Notes: generated by a model from the sequence alone, not told the origin. Shown: positions 6,684-14,506, numbered from the stretch's first letter. The stretch is DNA of 19,432 nucleotides from CAZGTQ01 sp964528575 (GCA_964528575.1 CAZGTQ010000352.1:1-19432), one strand, 5' to 3'. Program-made: numbers and translations.

Positions 6684-6693
6684 GAGTATACTC
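6684..6693. promoter_or_regulatory. symmetrical bidirectional -10 element (GAGTATACTC)
   Basis: The 65-bp gap between the divergent oxidoreductase and cytochrome genes contains the perfect palindrome GAGTATACTC. It gives TATACT on the plus strand (6687-6692) and TATACT on the minus strand (6690-6685). Expected start points are about 6699 rightward (14-base leader to 6713) and about 6678 leftward (31-base leader to 6647). TATACT is five of six to the sigma-70 -10 consensus and stands out in GC-rich DNA. No good -35 hexamer is visible on either side. Confidence 0.6.
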
Positions 6694-6712
6694 CTCGTCC
6701 CGGCTCCACCCG

Positions 6713-9700
6713 ATGCAACGTGCTCCCGTCCTCGCGGCCGCCGCCGCGCTCGCCGCCGCTCTCGCGCCCGCGCCGCGCGCCCAGGACGACACCGCCGCGC
6801 CCGACGCGTACGCGCCGCCGATCGAGGCCGCCTCCGACGAAGGCGCGCGGGCGATGGAGACGTTCCGGCTCCCCGCGGGCTTCGCGGTCGCGCAGTACGC
6901 CGCCGAGCCGCTGCTCGCCAACCCGGTCGCGTTCGCATTCGACGCGCGCGGGCGGCTGTTCGTGTGCGAGACGTTCCGGCTGCACGCCGGCGTGACCGAC
7001 ATCCGCTCGCACATGGACTGGCTCGACGACGATCTCGCTGCGCGCACGGTCGCGGACCGGCTCGCGATGATGCGCGAGCACGCGGGCGACGAGTACGAGG
7101 AGCGCTTCGCGACGCACCACGAGCGGCTGCGCCTCGTCGAGGACACCGACGGCGACCGCGTCGCCGACCGCGCGACGGTCTTCGCCGACGGTTTCAGCGA
7201 AGCGGCGGACGGCATCGCCGCGGGCGTGCTGCCGCGCGGGGACGACGTCTACTACGCGTGCATCCCGAGCCTGTGGAAGCTGCGCGACACGGACGGCGAC
7301 GGCGTCGCGGACGAGCGCGTCGAGCTGCACACCGGCTACGGCGTGAAGGTCTCGCTCCTGGGCCACGACCTGCACGGGCTCGTGGTCGGCCCGGACGGAC
7401 GCATCTGGTTCTCGATCGGCGACCGCGGCTTCTCGGTCGAGCACGCGGGGCGCACGCTCGACTATCCGAACACGGGCGCGGTGCTGCGCTGCGAGCCGGA
7501 CGGCTCGGGGCTCGAGGTCTTCGCGACCGGGCTGCGCAACCCGCAGGAGCTGGTGTTCGACGAGCACGGCGACCTGTTCACGGGCGACAACAACTCCGAC
7601 GGCGGCGACCAGGCGCGCTGGGTGCACGTGCTCGAGGGCGGGGACAGCGGCTGGCGCAGCAGCTACCAATGGCTCACGTCGCCGAACCTGCGTGGACCGT
7701 GGAACGCGGAGAAGCTGTGGCATCCCGCGCACGAGGGCCAGCCCGCGTACATCGTGCCGCCGCTCGCCAACGTCGCGAGCGGGCCGTCCGGCGTGACGGT
7801 CGACACGGGCACGTCGCTGCCCGAGCGCTGGCGCGGGCGCTTCCTCTTGTGCGACTTCCGCGGCGACAAGGCGGTCAGCGGCATCTGGGCGCTGCGCTGC
7901 GAGCCGAAGGGCGCGACGTACGAGGTCGCGGAGCTCGAGGAGTTCGTGTGGGGGTGCCTGCCGACCGACGTCGACTTCGGTCCCGACGGTGCGCTCTACT
8001 TCAGCGACTGGGTGCACGGTTGGAACCAGACCGGCAAGGGCCGCATCTACCGCCTGACGCACGCGGACGTCAGCGAGCGCGCGGCCGTGCGCGAGGTCGA
8101 GCGGCTCTTGCGCGAGGGCTTCGCGCACCGCGGCCCCGACGAGCTCGCCGCGTTGCTCGGCCACGCCGACCGTCGCGTGCGGCTCGAAGCGCAGCTCGCG
8201 CTCGCCGCGCGCGGGCTCGACGTCGTCCCCCGGCTGCGCCAGGCGGCCGCCGCCGGCAACCCGCCGCTCGCGCGCCGCCACGCGCTGTGGGCGCTCGGCC
8301 AGGTCTACCGGCGCTCGTTCGTCGCGCCGTTCGAGCTGATCGAGCTGCTCGGCGACGCGGACGCCGAGGTGCGCGCGCAGGCGGCGCGCTGCCTCGCGGA
8401 CGCGCGCTGCTTCGACGCGACCGAGCAGCTCCTGCCGCTGCTCGCCGACCCGAGCGCGCGCGTGCGCTACTTCGCGGCGCTCGGCGTCGGCCACGGCGCG
8501 CGCGTGACGTCGATCGAGCCGGTCCTCGCGCTCTTGCGCGCGACCGGCGACTCCGATCCGGCGCTGCGCCACGCGGGCGCGCTCGCCCTCGCGCGCATCG
8601 GCGACGTCGACGCGCTCCTCGCGCACGCGGCGGACGAGGCCGACGCGCACGCGCGCATGGGCGTGTTGCTCGCGCTGCGGCGGCTCGAGAGCCCGGCGCT
8701 CGCGACGTTCCTCGCCGACGCCGACCCCTTGCTCGTCGTCGAGGCCGCGCGCGCGATCTACGACGTGCCGATCGACGGCGCGCTCGCTCCGCTCGCCGCG
8801 CTGCTCGACGGGATCGAGCTCGACGAGTCGGCGACCCAGGGCCCGCTGCTGCGGCGCGTGCTCAACGCCGCGTTCCGGCTCGGCGGGCGCGCGAACGCCG
8901 AGGCGCTCGCCGCGTTCGCGTGCCGCGCCGACGCGCCGGCCGACGCGCGTCTCGAGGCGACGCAGATGCTCGCCGATTGGAGCGCGCCGCGAGCGCCCGA
9001 CCGCGTCACCGGCGAGTGGCGGCCGATCGAGCCGCGCGCCGGGGCGTTCCTGCCCGAGCTCGCACGCTCGATCTTCGACCGCATCGTCCTGTCCGCGCGG
9101 TTCCGCGGCGAGAGCGACGCGCTGCAGGTCGCGCTCGTGCGGCTCTTCGGCGCGCGCGCGCTCGATGCGAGCGCGGGCTTCCTGCGCCAGCTCGTCGGCG
9201 ACGCGGAGCTCGCGACGAGGGTGCGCGTCGCGGCGCTGGAGGAGCTCGCGCGCGAGCCGGGCGACGAGCTGACGATGGCGCTGTCGGACGCGCTCGGCGC
9301 CGGCGGCCGCGTCGCGCGCGAGGGCACGGCGCTGCTCGCGTCGCTCGGGGCGGAGCGCGCGCTCCCGCTCGTCGAGCCGGCGCTGCGCGGCGACGACGTC
9401 GCGCGCCGCCAGGGTGCCTACCGCGCGCTCGGCGCGTTGCGCGGCGAGCGGACCGTCGCGCTGCTCGCGGCCGAGCTCGCCTCGCTCGCGGCCGGTACCG
9501 TGCCGGCGGGCGCGCAGCTCGAGCTCGTGCTCGCGGCGGAGGCGCACGCGAGCCCGCGGCTCGACGAGGCGCTCGCGGCGTGGCGCGCGGGCGTCGAGAC
9601 GCAGGCCGGCGGGCTCGGCGCCTGGCGCGTCGCGCTCGAGGGCGGCGACGCGCAGCGCGGTCGCAAGGTCTTCTTCGAGAAGAGCGAGACCGCGTGCCTG

Positions 9701-10060
9701 CGCTGCCACCGGATCGGCGACGCGGGCGGGAGCGAGGCGGGGCCGGAGCTCGCCGGGATCGGCCCGCAGCGAGGCCGCGAGCACGCTCTGCGCTCGATCG
9801 TCGATCCCAACGCCGAGATCACGGCGGGGTTCGCGAACGACAGCTTGTTCCTGGCGGACGGGCGCGTGCTCTCCGGCCGCGTCGTCGGCGAGACCGCGAT
9901 CTCGGTGCAGATCGAGACGCAGGACGGCATGGTGACGGTGTTCCGCGACGAGATCGAGGAGCGCTCGAGGGATCTGTCGTCGATGCCGGCGAACCTCGCC
10001 GAGATGCTCACGCGCGAGGAGCTGCGCGACCTGGTCGAGTTCCTGGCGACGCTCGAATAG
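6713..10060 (+). CDS. PVC-type cytochrome: membrane-bound dehydrogenase-type beta-propeller, HEAT repeats and C-terminal CxxCH heme domain
   Basis: The 1115-residue product has a Sec signal peptide (Ala-rich core, Pro-Arg-Ala-Gln near residues 20-24). Next comes a six-bladed-propeller domain of the PQQ-dehydrogenase-like PVC type (about 45-445) with two calcium-loop motifs, Asp-Thr-Asp-Gly-Asp at 144 and 192, and the conserved Gly-Leu-Arg-Asn-Pro-Gln-Glu element. Armadillo/HEAT repeats follow (about 455-950). The C-terminal domain carries Cys995-Leu-Arg-Cys-His999, the covalent heme c site, and a downstream Met candidate for the sixth ligand. This whole architecture is a hallmark of Planctomycetes and Verrucomicrobia, where it is thought to oxidise sugars outside the cytoplasm; that role is family-level inference. 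The ATG at 6713 was chosen because the signal peptide starts there, although an open frame extends upstream through the promoter. No Shine-Dalgarno site. Confidence 0.92.
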   Translation: MQRAPVLAAAAALAAALAPAPRAQDDTAAPDAYAPPIEAASDEGARAMETFRLPAGFAVAQYAAEPLLANPVAFAFDARGRLFVCETFRLHAGVTDIRSHMDWLDDDLAARTVADRLAMMREHAGDEYEERFATHHERLRLVEDTDGDRVADRATVFADGFSEAADGIAAGVLPRGDDVYYACIPSLWKLRDTDGDGVADERVELHTGYGVKVSLLGHDLHGLVVGPDGRIWFSIGDRGFSVEHAGRTLDYPNTGAVLRCEPDGSGLEVFATGLRNPQELVFDEHGDLFTGDNNSDGGDQARWVHVLEGGDSGWRSSYQWLTSPNLRGPWNAEKLWHPAHEGQPAYIVPPLANVASGPSGVTVDTGTSLPERWRGRFLLCDFRGDKAVSGIWALRCEPKGATYEVAELEEFVWGCLPTDVDFGPDGALYFSDWVHGWNQTGKGRIYRLTHADVSERAAVREVERLLREGFAHRGPDELAALLGHADRRVRLEAQLALAARGLDVVPRLRQAAAAGNPPLARRHALWALGQVYRRSFVAPFELIELLGDADAEVRAQAARCLADARCFDATEQLLPLLADPSARVRYFAALGVGHGARVTSIEPVLALLRATGDSDPALRHAGALALARIGDVDALLAHAADEADAHARMGVLLALRRLESPALATFLADADPLLVVEAARAIYDVPIDGALAPLAALLDGIELDESATQGPLLRRVLNAAFRLGGRANAEALAAFACRADAPADARLEATQMLADWSAPRAPDRVTGEWRPIEPRAGAFLPELARSIFDRIVLSARFRGESDALQVALVRLFGARALDASAGFLRQLVGDAELATRVRVAALEELAREPGDELTMALSDALGAGGRVAREGTALLASLGAERALPLVEPALRGDDVARRQGAYRALGALRGERTVALLAAELASLAAGTVPAGAQLELVLAAEAHASPRLDEALAAWRAGVETQAGGLGAWRVALEGGDAQRGRKVFFEKSETACLRCHRIGDAGGSEAGPELAGIGPQRGREHALRSIVDPNAEITAGFANDSLFLADGRVLSGRVVGETAISVQIETQDGMVTVFRDEIEERSRDLSSMPANLAEMLTREELRDLVEFLATLE

Positions 10061-10078
10061 ACGGCGCCGAGGCGCCGT
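10061..10078. repeat. 8-bp inverted repeat between cytochrome stop and GPP34 Shine-Dalgarno site
   Basis: ACGGCGCC (10061-10068) and GGCGCCGT (10071-10078) are perfect inverted copies separated by GA. They begin directly after the TAG of the cytochrome gene and end one base before the AGGAGG of the next gene. There is no T tract, so it is not a canonical intrinsic terminator; an mRNA-stabilising or partially attenuating hairpin is possible. Confidence 0.6.
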
Positions 10079-10084
10079 AGGAGG
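10079..10084 (+). promoter_or_regulatory. consensus Shine-Dalgarno site (AGGAGG)
   Basis: A perfect AGGAGG lies five bases before the ATG at 10090 and fixes the start of the GPP34 gene. Its position directly beside the 3' arm of the 10061-10078 hairpin means folding could affect ribosome access. Confidence 0.85.
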
Positions 10085-10089
10085 TAGCG

Positions 10090-10770
10090 ATGGACCTGCG
10101 GCTGTACGAGGAAGTGCTGCTGCTCGCACTCGACGACGACAGCGGCAAGGCCGACGCGGCGACGCTGTACACGTACGCGCTGAGCGCGGCGGTGCTGGGC
10201 GAGCTGCTCCTGGGCGGCCAAGCGCGGCTCGAGGGCGAGGGCAAGCAGGCGCGCGTCGCGCCGACCGGCGCCGCCCCGAGCGCGTGTCCGGTGGCCGAGG
10301 ACGCGTACGCGAGGATCCGCGAAGACGCGCAGCCGCGCGCCCCCGGGCACTGGATCTCGACGCTCGCGAACGCGAACGACCTCGTCGGTCGCGTCGCCGC
10401 GCGGCTCGTCGGCCGCGGCGTCCTCGAGCGCGTCGACGCCAAGGTGCTCTGGGTGTTCTCGAGCCGCCGCTATCCTGCCCGCGACCCGGAGCCCGAGCGC
10501 GCTCTGCGCGCGCGCCTCGCCGCCGCGATCGAGTCGGACGGCCCGATCGACGAGCGCACGGCGCTGCTCGTGTCGCTCCTGCGCCCGACGGGCCTGTTGA
10601 AGACCGCGCTCGGTAGGAACGTGACGAAGCGCCGCGCCGCGCGCATCGAGTCGATCCTCGCGGGCAACGCGCTCGGCGCCTCGACGAAAGAGGTCGTCGA
10701 AACGGCGCAGTTCGTGCTCGCGATGGCGATCTTCAACCCGGCGCTGTACGTCGTCGCGTTCTCGGGCTGA
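10090..10770 (+). CDS. GOLPH3/GPP34 family phosphoprotein-like lipid-binding protein
   Basis: The 226-residue product fits the GPP34 (Golgi phosphoprotein 3) domain over its full length. The N-terminus is Leu-Tyr-Glu-Glu-Val-Leu-Leu-Leu-Ala-Leu-Asp-Asp-Asp-Ser-Gly-Lys, followed by the helix Ala-Leu-Ser-Ala-Ala-Val-Leu-Gly-Glu-Leu-Leu with Gly-Gly-Gln-Ala. Next come Leu-Val-Gly-Arg-Gly-Val-Leu (106-112) and a Ser-Arg-Arg-Tyr-Pro-Ala-Arg-Asp-Pro motif (125-133), a hallmark of bacterial members. The basic stretch Gly-Arg-Asn-Val-Thr-Lys-Arg-Arg (175-182) corresponds to the phosphoinositide-contacting region in the eukaryotic protein. Eukaryotic GOLPH3 binds PI4P on Golgi membranes; bacterial members occur mainly in actinobacteria and their ligand is unsettled. 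The protein has no signal peptide, so it should be cytoplasmic or peripheral on the membrane. It ends with a hydrophobic segment (205-224). It is 29 bases downstream of the cytochrome gene and six bases from the opposing hydrolase gene. Confidence 0.85.
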   Translation: MDLRLYEEVLLLALDDDSGKADAATLYTYALSAAVLGELLLGGQARLEGEGKQARVAPTGAAPSACPVAEDAYARIREDAQPRAPGHWISTLANANDLVGRVAARLVGRGVLERVDAKVLWVFSSRRYPARDPEPERALRARLAAAIESDGPIDERTALLVSLLRPTGLLKTALGRNVTKRRAARIESILAGNALGASTKEVVETAQFVLAMAIFNPALYVVAFSG

Positions 10771-10776
10771 CCGAAG

Positions 10777-11745
10777 CTACAGCGCCTTCGCGACCCAGCT
10801 CTCGAGCGCGCCGACGAAATCCCCCATCAGGCGCGTCGGGTCCGGCACCAGGAAGGCGTGGCCGGCGCCCGGGATCACGAGGATCTCGGCGTTCGCCTTG
10901 CGCGTGAGGGCGAACGCGTGCTCGAGGCGGCGCACGCTCTCGGCGACCGGCACGTTGTCGCGCTCGTCCTCCTCGCCGTAGAGCACGAGCGTCGGCTGCT
11001 CGACGAGGGTCCAGTACGGCATCGGGTCGAAGCGGCAGACGCCGCGCAGGAAGCTCCACGCCGCGTCGTCGCGCGTCGCAGGGAAACCCTCGACCACCGT
11101 GCGCGCGGGCGAGCGCAGCGCGCGGGAGCGCAGCGCCTCGTACGGCTCCCAGCGGTCGGTGAGCGCGTAGCGGATCGCGGCCGCATTGAGCTCGACGACG
11201 CTCGCGACCGCGTCCTCGTCGAGCCCGGCGCGGCGCGCGGTGTTCGTCATCTCGACCGTGACCTGCTCGGCGAAGCCCACCGCCGCGCCCGACACGTCGA
11301 TCACGAACGCCACGTCCGCCGAGCGCGCCGCGGCGATCGGCGCGACCCAGCCTCCCTGGCTCAACCCGACGACGCCCACGCGTGCGGGATCGATCTCGGC
11401 GCGCCCCCGCAGGAACGCGACGCCGGCGAGCGCGTCGCCCGCCAGAGCCTCGAAGTCCGCGGTGCGCCAGTCGCCCTCCGACGCGCCGCAGCCGCGCTTG
11501 TCGGTCAGGAGCACCGCGACGCCGGACTCGACGAGCACGTCGGCGATCGCGGCGGCCCAGCCGTTCGAGCGGTCGGAGTCGCCCGAGCCCTGCAGGATCA
11601 CGGCGCCTGGGACGCGCTCCTGCGCGTCGGGGAGCAGGAGCGCCGCCGCGAGCTCGATCGAGCCGCTCGGGTAGCGCACGTCCGCGTCGATGCCGCCGTG
11701 GCCGGCGCAGGACGGCAACGCGAGGAGCAAGAGCATGAGGACCAT
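10777..11745 (-). CDS. alpha/beta-hydrolase, dienelactone hydrolase/acyl-esterase type, probable lipoprotein
   Basis: The product is 322 residues from the ATG at 11745. A short hydrophobic leader ends in Leu-Pro-Ser-Cys13, a relaxed lipobox, suggesting a membrane-tethered periplasmic enzyme. The alpha/beta-hydrolase core shows an oxyanion-region Gln-Gly-Ser-Gly-Asp (52-56), the nucleophile elbow Gly-Leu-Ser129-Gln-Gly, an acid in Gly-Glu-Glu-Asp260-Glu-Arg-Asp263 and the histidine in Gly-Ala-Gly-His296-Ala-Phe. Between them lies a lid-like helical insert (about 155-235). The family hydrolyses esters or peptides; no substrate can be named. No Shine-Dalgarno site is seen before the ATG, and a second in-frame ATG at 11736 could also serve while keeping the leader. 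It lies 22 bases after the PPK2 stop, so it is probably cotranscribed. Confidence 0.8.
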   Translation of the reverse strand: MVLMLLLLALPSCAGHGGIDADVRYPSGSIELAAALLLPDAQERVPGAVILQGSGDSDRSNGWAAAIADVLVESGVAVLLTDKRGCGASEGDWRTADFEALAGDALAGVAFLRGRAEIDPARVGVVGLSQGGWVAPIAAARSADVAFVIDVSGAAVGFAEQVTVEMTNTARRAGLDEDAVASVVELNAAAIRYALTDRWEPYEALRSRALRSPARTVVEGFPATRDDAAWSFLRGVCRFDPMPYWTLVEQPTLVLYGEEDERDNVPVAESVRRLEHAFALTRKANAEILVIPGAGHAFLVPDPTRLMGDFVGALESWVAKAL

Positions 11746-11767
11746 GCCGGCCCTGCGCCGCGCGCCG

Positions 11768-12607
11768 CTAGCGATTTCGCGAATCGTCGTCGTCCACGAC
11801 CGAGCGCGAGGACGACGTCGGCGCGCGGGCCACGACGCTCTCGTCCGGCTCCACACGCACCCCGCTCATGCCGCGGCCGGGGTAGTCGACCGTCGAGAGC
11901 ACGTGGCGGATGCTCTCGAGGCGCGCGCGCTTCTTCTCGTTGCCCTGGACGACGATCCAGGGGCAGCGGTCGGTGCTCGTGTGGGCGAACATCGCTTCCT
12001 TGTAGCGCGTGAACGCCTCCCACTTGCGCTGCGCCTGGACGTCGACGGTCGAGAGCTTCCAGCGTTTGAGCGGGTTGCGCCCGCGGCGCTCGAGGCGGCG
12101 CTGCTGCTCCTCGCGCTCGATCGAGAACCAGAGCTTGACGAGCCGCAGACCGTCGTCGAGGAGCATGCGCTCGAAGCCGACGACCTGGTCGAGGAAGCGC
12201 TCGTACTGCTCGGGCGTGCAGAAGCCCATCACGGGCTCGACGACGGCGCGGTTGTACCAGCTCCGGTCGAAGAAGACGATCTCGCCGGGATCGGGGAGCT
12301 GCTCGACGTAGCGCTCGAAGTACCACTGGCGCTGCTCGATCTCGTTCGGCTTGGGCAGCGCGACGACGCGCGAGTGGCGCGGCATCAGGTGCTGCGTGAA
12401 GCGCAGGATCGCGCCGCCCTTGCCCGCCGCGTCGCGACCCTCGAACAGGATCGCGAGCCGCGTGCTCGTCGCGACGACGTGCGCCTGGAGCGCGAGCAGC
12501 TCGACCTGGAGCCGGCTCAGCTCGATGACGTAGTCGCGGTCGAGCTGCTCCTCGAGCACCTCCTCGAGCCAATCCTCGCCCAGTTGCTGCGCCGCCAACC
12601 GGTCCAT
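11768..12607 (-). CDS. ppk2: polyphosphate kinase 2 family protein (PPK2, single domain)
   Basis: The 279-residue protein holds one complete PPK2 domain. Walker A is Gly57-Arg-Asp-Ala-Ala-Gly-Lys63-Gly-Gly65, Walker B with the following signature is Phe-Phe-Asp114-Arg115-Ser-Trp-Tyr-Asn-Arg120, and the basic lid is Arg-Arg-Leu-Glu-Arg-Arg-Gly-Arg-Asn-Pro-Leu-Lys-Arg-Trp-Lys-Leu-Ser (170-186). PPK2 enzymes move phosphate between polyphosphate and nucleotides in the cytoplasm, most class I members favouring NDP phosphorylation. The length and lid wording fit class I, but the class is an inference. The last ~30 residues form an Asp/Ser/Arg-rich tail outside the domain. The start has no Shine-Dalgarno site; a TACCAT hexamer six bases before the ATG suggests leaderless expression independent of the fucosidase gene 15 bases upstream. 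Confidence 0.93.
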   Translation of the reverse strand: MDRLAAQQLGEDWLEEVLEEQLDRDYVIELSRLQVELLALQAHVVATSTRLAILFEGRDAAGKGGAILRFTQHLMPRHSRVVALPKPNEIEQRQWYFERYVEQLPDPGEIVFFDRSWYNRAVVEPVMGFCTPEQYERFLDQVVGFERMLLDDGLRLVKLWFSIEREEQQRRLERRGRNPLKRWKLSTVDVQAQRKWEAFTRYKEAMFAHTSTDRCPWIVVQGNEKKRARLESIRHVLSTVDYPGRGMSGVRVEPDESVVARAPTSSSRSVVDDDDSRNR

Positions 12608-12613
12608 GCGCGG

Positions 12614-12619
12614 ATGGTA
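12614..12619 (-). promoter_or_regulatory. candidate leaderless -10 element (TACCAT)
   Basis: In the 15-base gap between fucosidase and PPK2 genes, TACCAT on the minus strand is followed by exactly six bases and then the PPK2 ATG at 12607. The spacing is identical to that of TAGGGT before the gene at 1190. Transcription would then begin at the start codon. Confidence 0.3.
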
Positions 12620-12622
12620 GCT

Positions 12623-14425
12623 CTACCGACCCACCGGCGTCAGCCACACGGTGCGCAGGCGCATCAGCTCGTCGCCCTCGATGCGCGTCGGGCGCAGCAC
12701 GAGCGTGAAGTCGCCGGCGCGCGGGATCTGGAGCGCGCCGATCTCGTCCGCCGCGAACGTCTCCCAGTCGTGCGTGTGGCCGACGGTCCAGCGCAGCTCG
12801 ATCGCGCCGACGCTCGTGACGAACTCGCCGCCCCCCGCGGCGCTCGCGTACTCGACCTCGACGTGGAACAGGCCCGGCTCGAAGACGCGGAAGTCCCACT
12901 CGATCTCGTCCTCGGGGTCGGACCAGCCGACCACGACGCCGCCGTCGCGCCGGATCGACTCGCCGAGCACCCGCGCCTCGCTCGCCGCCAGCACGACGAC
13001 GCCCTCGGCGTCCTGACGCGGGATCCGCTCGACGTCCGGCTCGCCCTCGATCTCCAGCACGACGACGTCGGCGCCGCTCGCGGGCTCGCCCGTCGCCCCC
13101 AGCTCGATCACGACCGAGTCGCGCGCGCGGCCGTGCTCGAGCGGCCGCTCCTCGCCGTCCGCGAGCCGGTACGCGCGCCGCACCGGATTGCGCAGGCCGG
13201 GCAGCTCGACCGTCCCGCCGGGACGCTCGAACACGCACAGGTACAGCCGGCCCGGCCGCTGCGTGCACACGCCCCACGCGAGGTCCTGGTACGGCCCCGC
13301 CTCGGCGCCGTAGATCGCCCGCCCGTTGGCCGCGAGCCAGTCGCCCAGCCCGATCAGCCGCTCCTCGACGATCGGCGGGATGCGGCCGTCGGCGGTCGGG
13401 CCGACGCTGAGCAGGAGGTTGCCGCCCGCGGCGACCGTCGAGCAGAGCGCGCGCACGAGCTCCGCCGTCGACGCGTAGTGCGCCGCTTCCTCGGCGCGGT
13501 TGAAGCCGAACGAGTAGCCGACGGCGCGGTTGTGCTCCCACGGACGGCCCGCGAGAGCGCTGCGGCGCGGGAGCAGCTCGGGCGCGATCGTCGCGTACCC
13601 GCCGTGCCGGCCGCGGGCGTCGGAGCCCCAGCGGTCGTTGACGACGACGTCGGCGCCGGCGCCGGCGCCGGCGGGCGAGTCCGCCCAGAGCCAGCTCAAG
13701 AACGCGGCGCTGCGCCAGGCGTCCGACGTCTGCTCCCAATCCCCGTCCGCGTAGAGCAGGTCGGGCCGGTAGCGCGTCACGATGTCGCGCAGTTGCGGGT
13801 GCACGACCTCGGCGACGTACCGGTCGAGCCGCTGCGGATACAGCGGATGGCTCCACTCGAGCAGCGAGTACGCGACGCCGAAGCGCATGTCCTCGCGGCG
13901 CACGGCGCTGGCGAGCTCGCCGACGAGATCGCGACCCGGGCCGACCGCGACCGCGTTCCAATGCGGCGCTTGCGCGCTCGGCCACAGGCAGTAGCCGTCG
14001 TGGTGCTTCGCCGTGACGACGACGTAGCGCGCGCCCGCGTGCGCGAAGAGCGCGGCCCACGCGTCCGCGTCGAACAGCTCGGCGCGGAAGTCCGGCGCGA
14101 AGTCCGCGTAGGTCGCCGAGCGGCCGTACGTCCCCGCGTGGAAGCGCGCCGTCGGATGGCTGTCGCTGCGCATGTACGCCTGGTACCACTCGGCGTGGCT
14201 GCCGGGCGGCCCCCACGCCGGCACGGAGTACACGCCCCAGTGGACGCGGATGCCGAAGCGAGCGCGCGCGAACCACGCGGGCAGCGGGCGCCGGTCGGCG
14301 ACGTCCCAGCTCGGCCGCGCCACCGCGGGCACGGTTTCGGCCTCGACGCGGTCGAGACGCGGATTCTGAGCGAGAGCGCGTCCGGCGAGGAGCGCGCCCA
14401 AGAGCAGGGCGACAGGAGGCTTCAT
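12623..14425 (-). CDS. secreted alpha-L-fucosidase (GH29) with C-terminal accessory domain
   Basis: The 600-residue product has a Sec signal peptide (core 5-14, Ala-Leu-Ala before Gln20). The GH29 barrel shows Phe-Gly-Ile-Arg-Val-His62-Trp-Gly-Val-Tyr-Ser near the N-terminus, Ala-Lys-His141-His142-Asp-Gly-Tyr, and the nucleophile in Leu-Tyr-Ala-Asp227-Gly-Asp-Trp-Glu. A Trp-Glu297-His-Asn segment followed by Gly-Tyr-Ser-Phe-Gly-Phe-Asn resembles the region that supplies the acid/base in some members. Past residue ~385 comes a beta domain, then a last domain (about 460-600) with a Trp-Asp-Phe-Arg-Val-Phe-Glu-Pro-Gly pattern, probably carbohydrate-binding. The enzyme releases fucose from fucosylated glycans outside the cytoplasm. 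A hexanucleotide repeat inserts Pro-Ala-Gly-Ala-Gly-Ala-Gly-Ala at 251-258. There is no clear Shine-Dalgarno site, and a 100-base gap separates it from the HEAT gene. Confidence 0.92.
   Translation of the reverse strand: MKPPVALLLGALLAGRALAQNPRLDRVEAETVPAVARPSWDVADRRPLPAWFARARFGIRVHWGVYSVPAWGPPGSHAEWYQAYMRSDSHPTARFHAGTYGRSATYADFAPDFRAELFDADAWAALFAHAGARYVVVTAKHHDGYCLWPSAQAPHWNAVAVGPGRDLVGELASAVRREDMRFGVAYSLLEWSHPLYPQRLDRYVAEVVHPQLRDIVTRYRPDLLYADGDWEQTSDAWRSAAFLSWLWADSPAGAGAGADVVVNDRWGSDARGRHGGYATIAPELLPRRSALAGRPWEHNRAVGYSFGFNRAEEAAHYASTAELVRALCSTVAAGGNLLLSVGPTADGRIPPIVEERLIGLGDWLAANGRAIYGAEAGPYQDLAWGVCTQRPGRLYLCVFERPGGTVELPGLRNPVRRAYRLADGEERPLEHGRARDSVVIELGATGEPASGADVVVLEIEGEPDVERIPRQDAEGVVVLAASEARVLGESIRRDGGVVVGWSDPEDEIEWDFRVFEPGLFHVEVEYASAAGGGEFVTSVGAIELRWTVGHTHDWETFAADEIGALQIPRAGDFTLVLRPTRIEGDELMRLRTVWLTPVGR
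13652..13673. repeat. GGCGCC hexanucleotide microsatellite inside the fucosidase gene
   Basis: GGCGCC is repeated three full times plus GGCG in perfect tandem. In the gene it codes alternating Ala and Gly after Ser-Pro in a loop before the barrel strand Asp-Val-Val-Val-Asn-Asp. Unit changes would keep the frame and alter loop length by two residues. Confidence 0.8.
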
Positions 14426-14506
14426 CGAGCTCAGCCCCCAGCGTGAAGCGTGCGCGTCCGGCCGGCAAGGCCCGGGCCGGTCCGCCCCGGCGAGCGGGTC
14501 GGCTAC

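Noticed and set aside
5974..10080. A 1368-codon plus-strand open frame overlapping the oxidoreductase and cytochrome genes
   Set aside because: It is Arg/Ala-rich, overlaps two well-supported genes in other frames and has no domain pattern; long false frames are expected at this GC content.
6644..10129. An 1161-codon minus-strand open frame antisense to the cytochrome gene
   Set aside because: Composition is Arg/Glu/Val-rich mirror sequence of the propeller and HEAT codons, with no motif and no ribosome site.
11598..14468. A 956-codon minus-strand frame across fucosidase and PPK2
   Set aside because: It is a shadow frame; the fucosidase and PPK2 catalytic motifs lie in the other frames.
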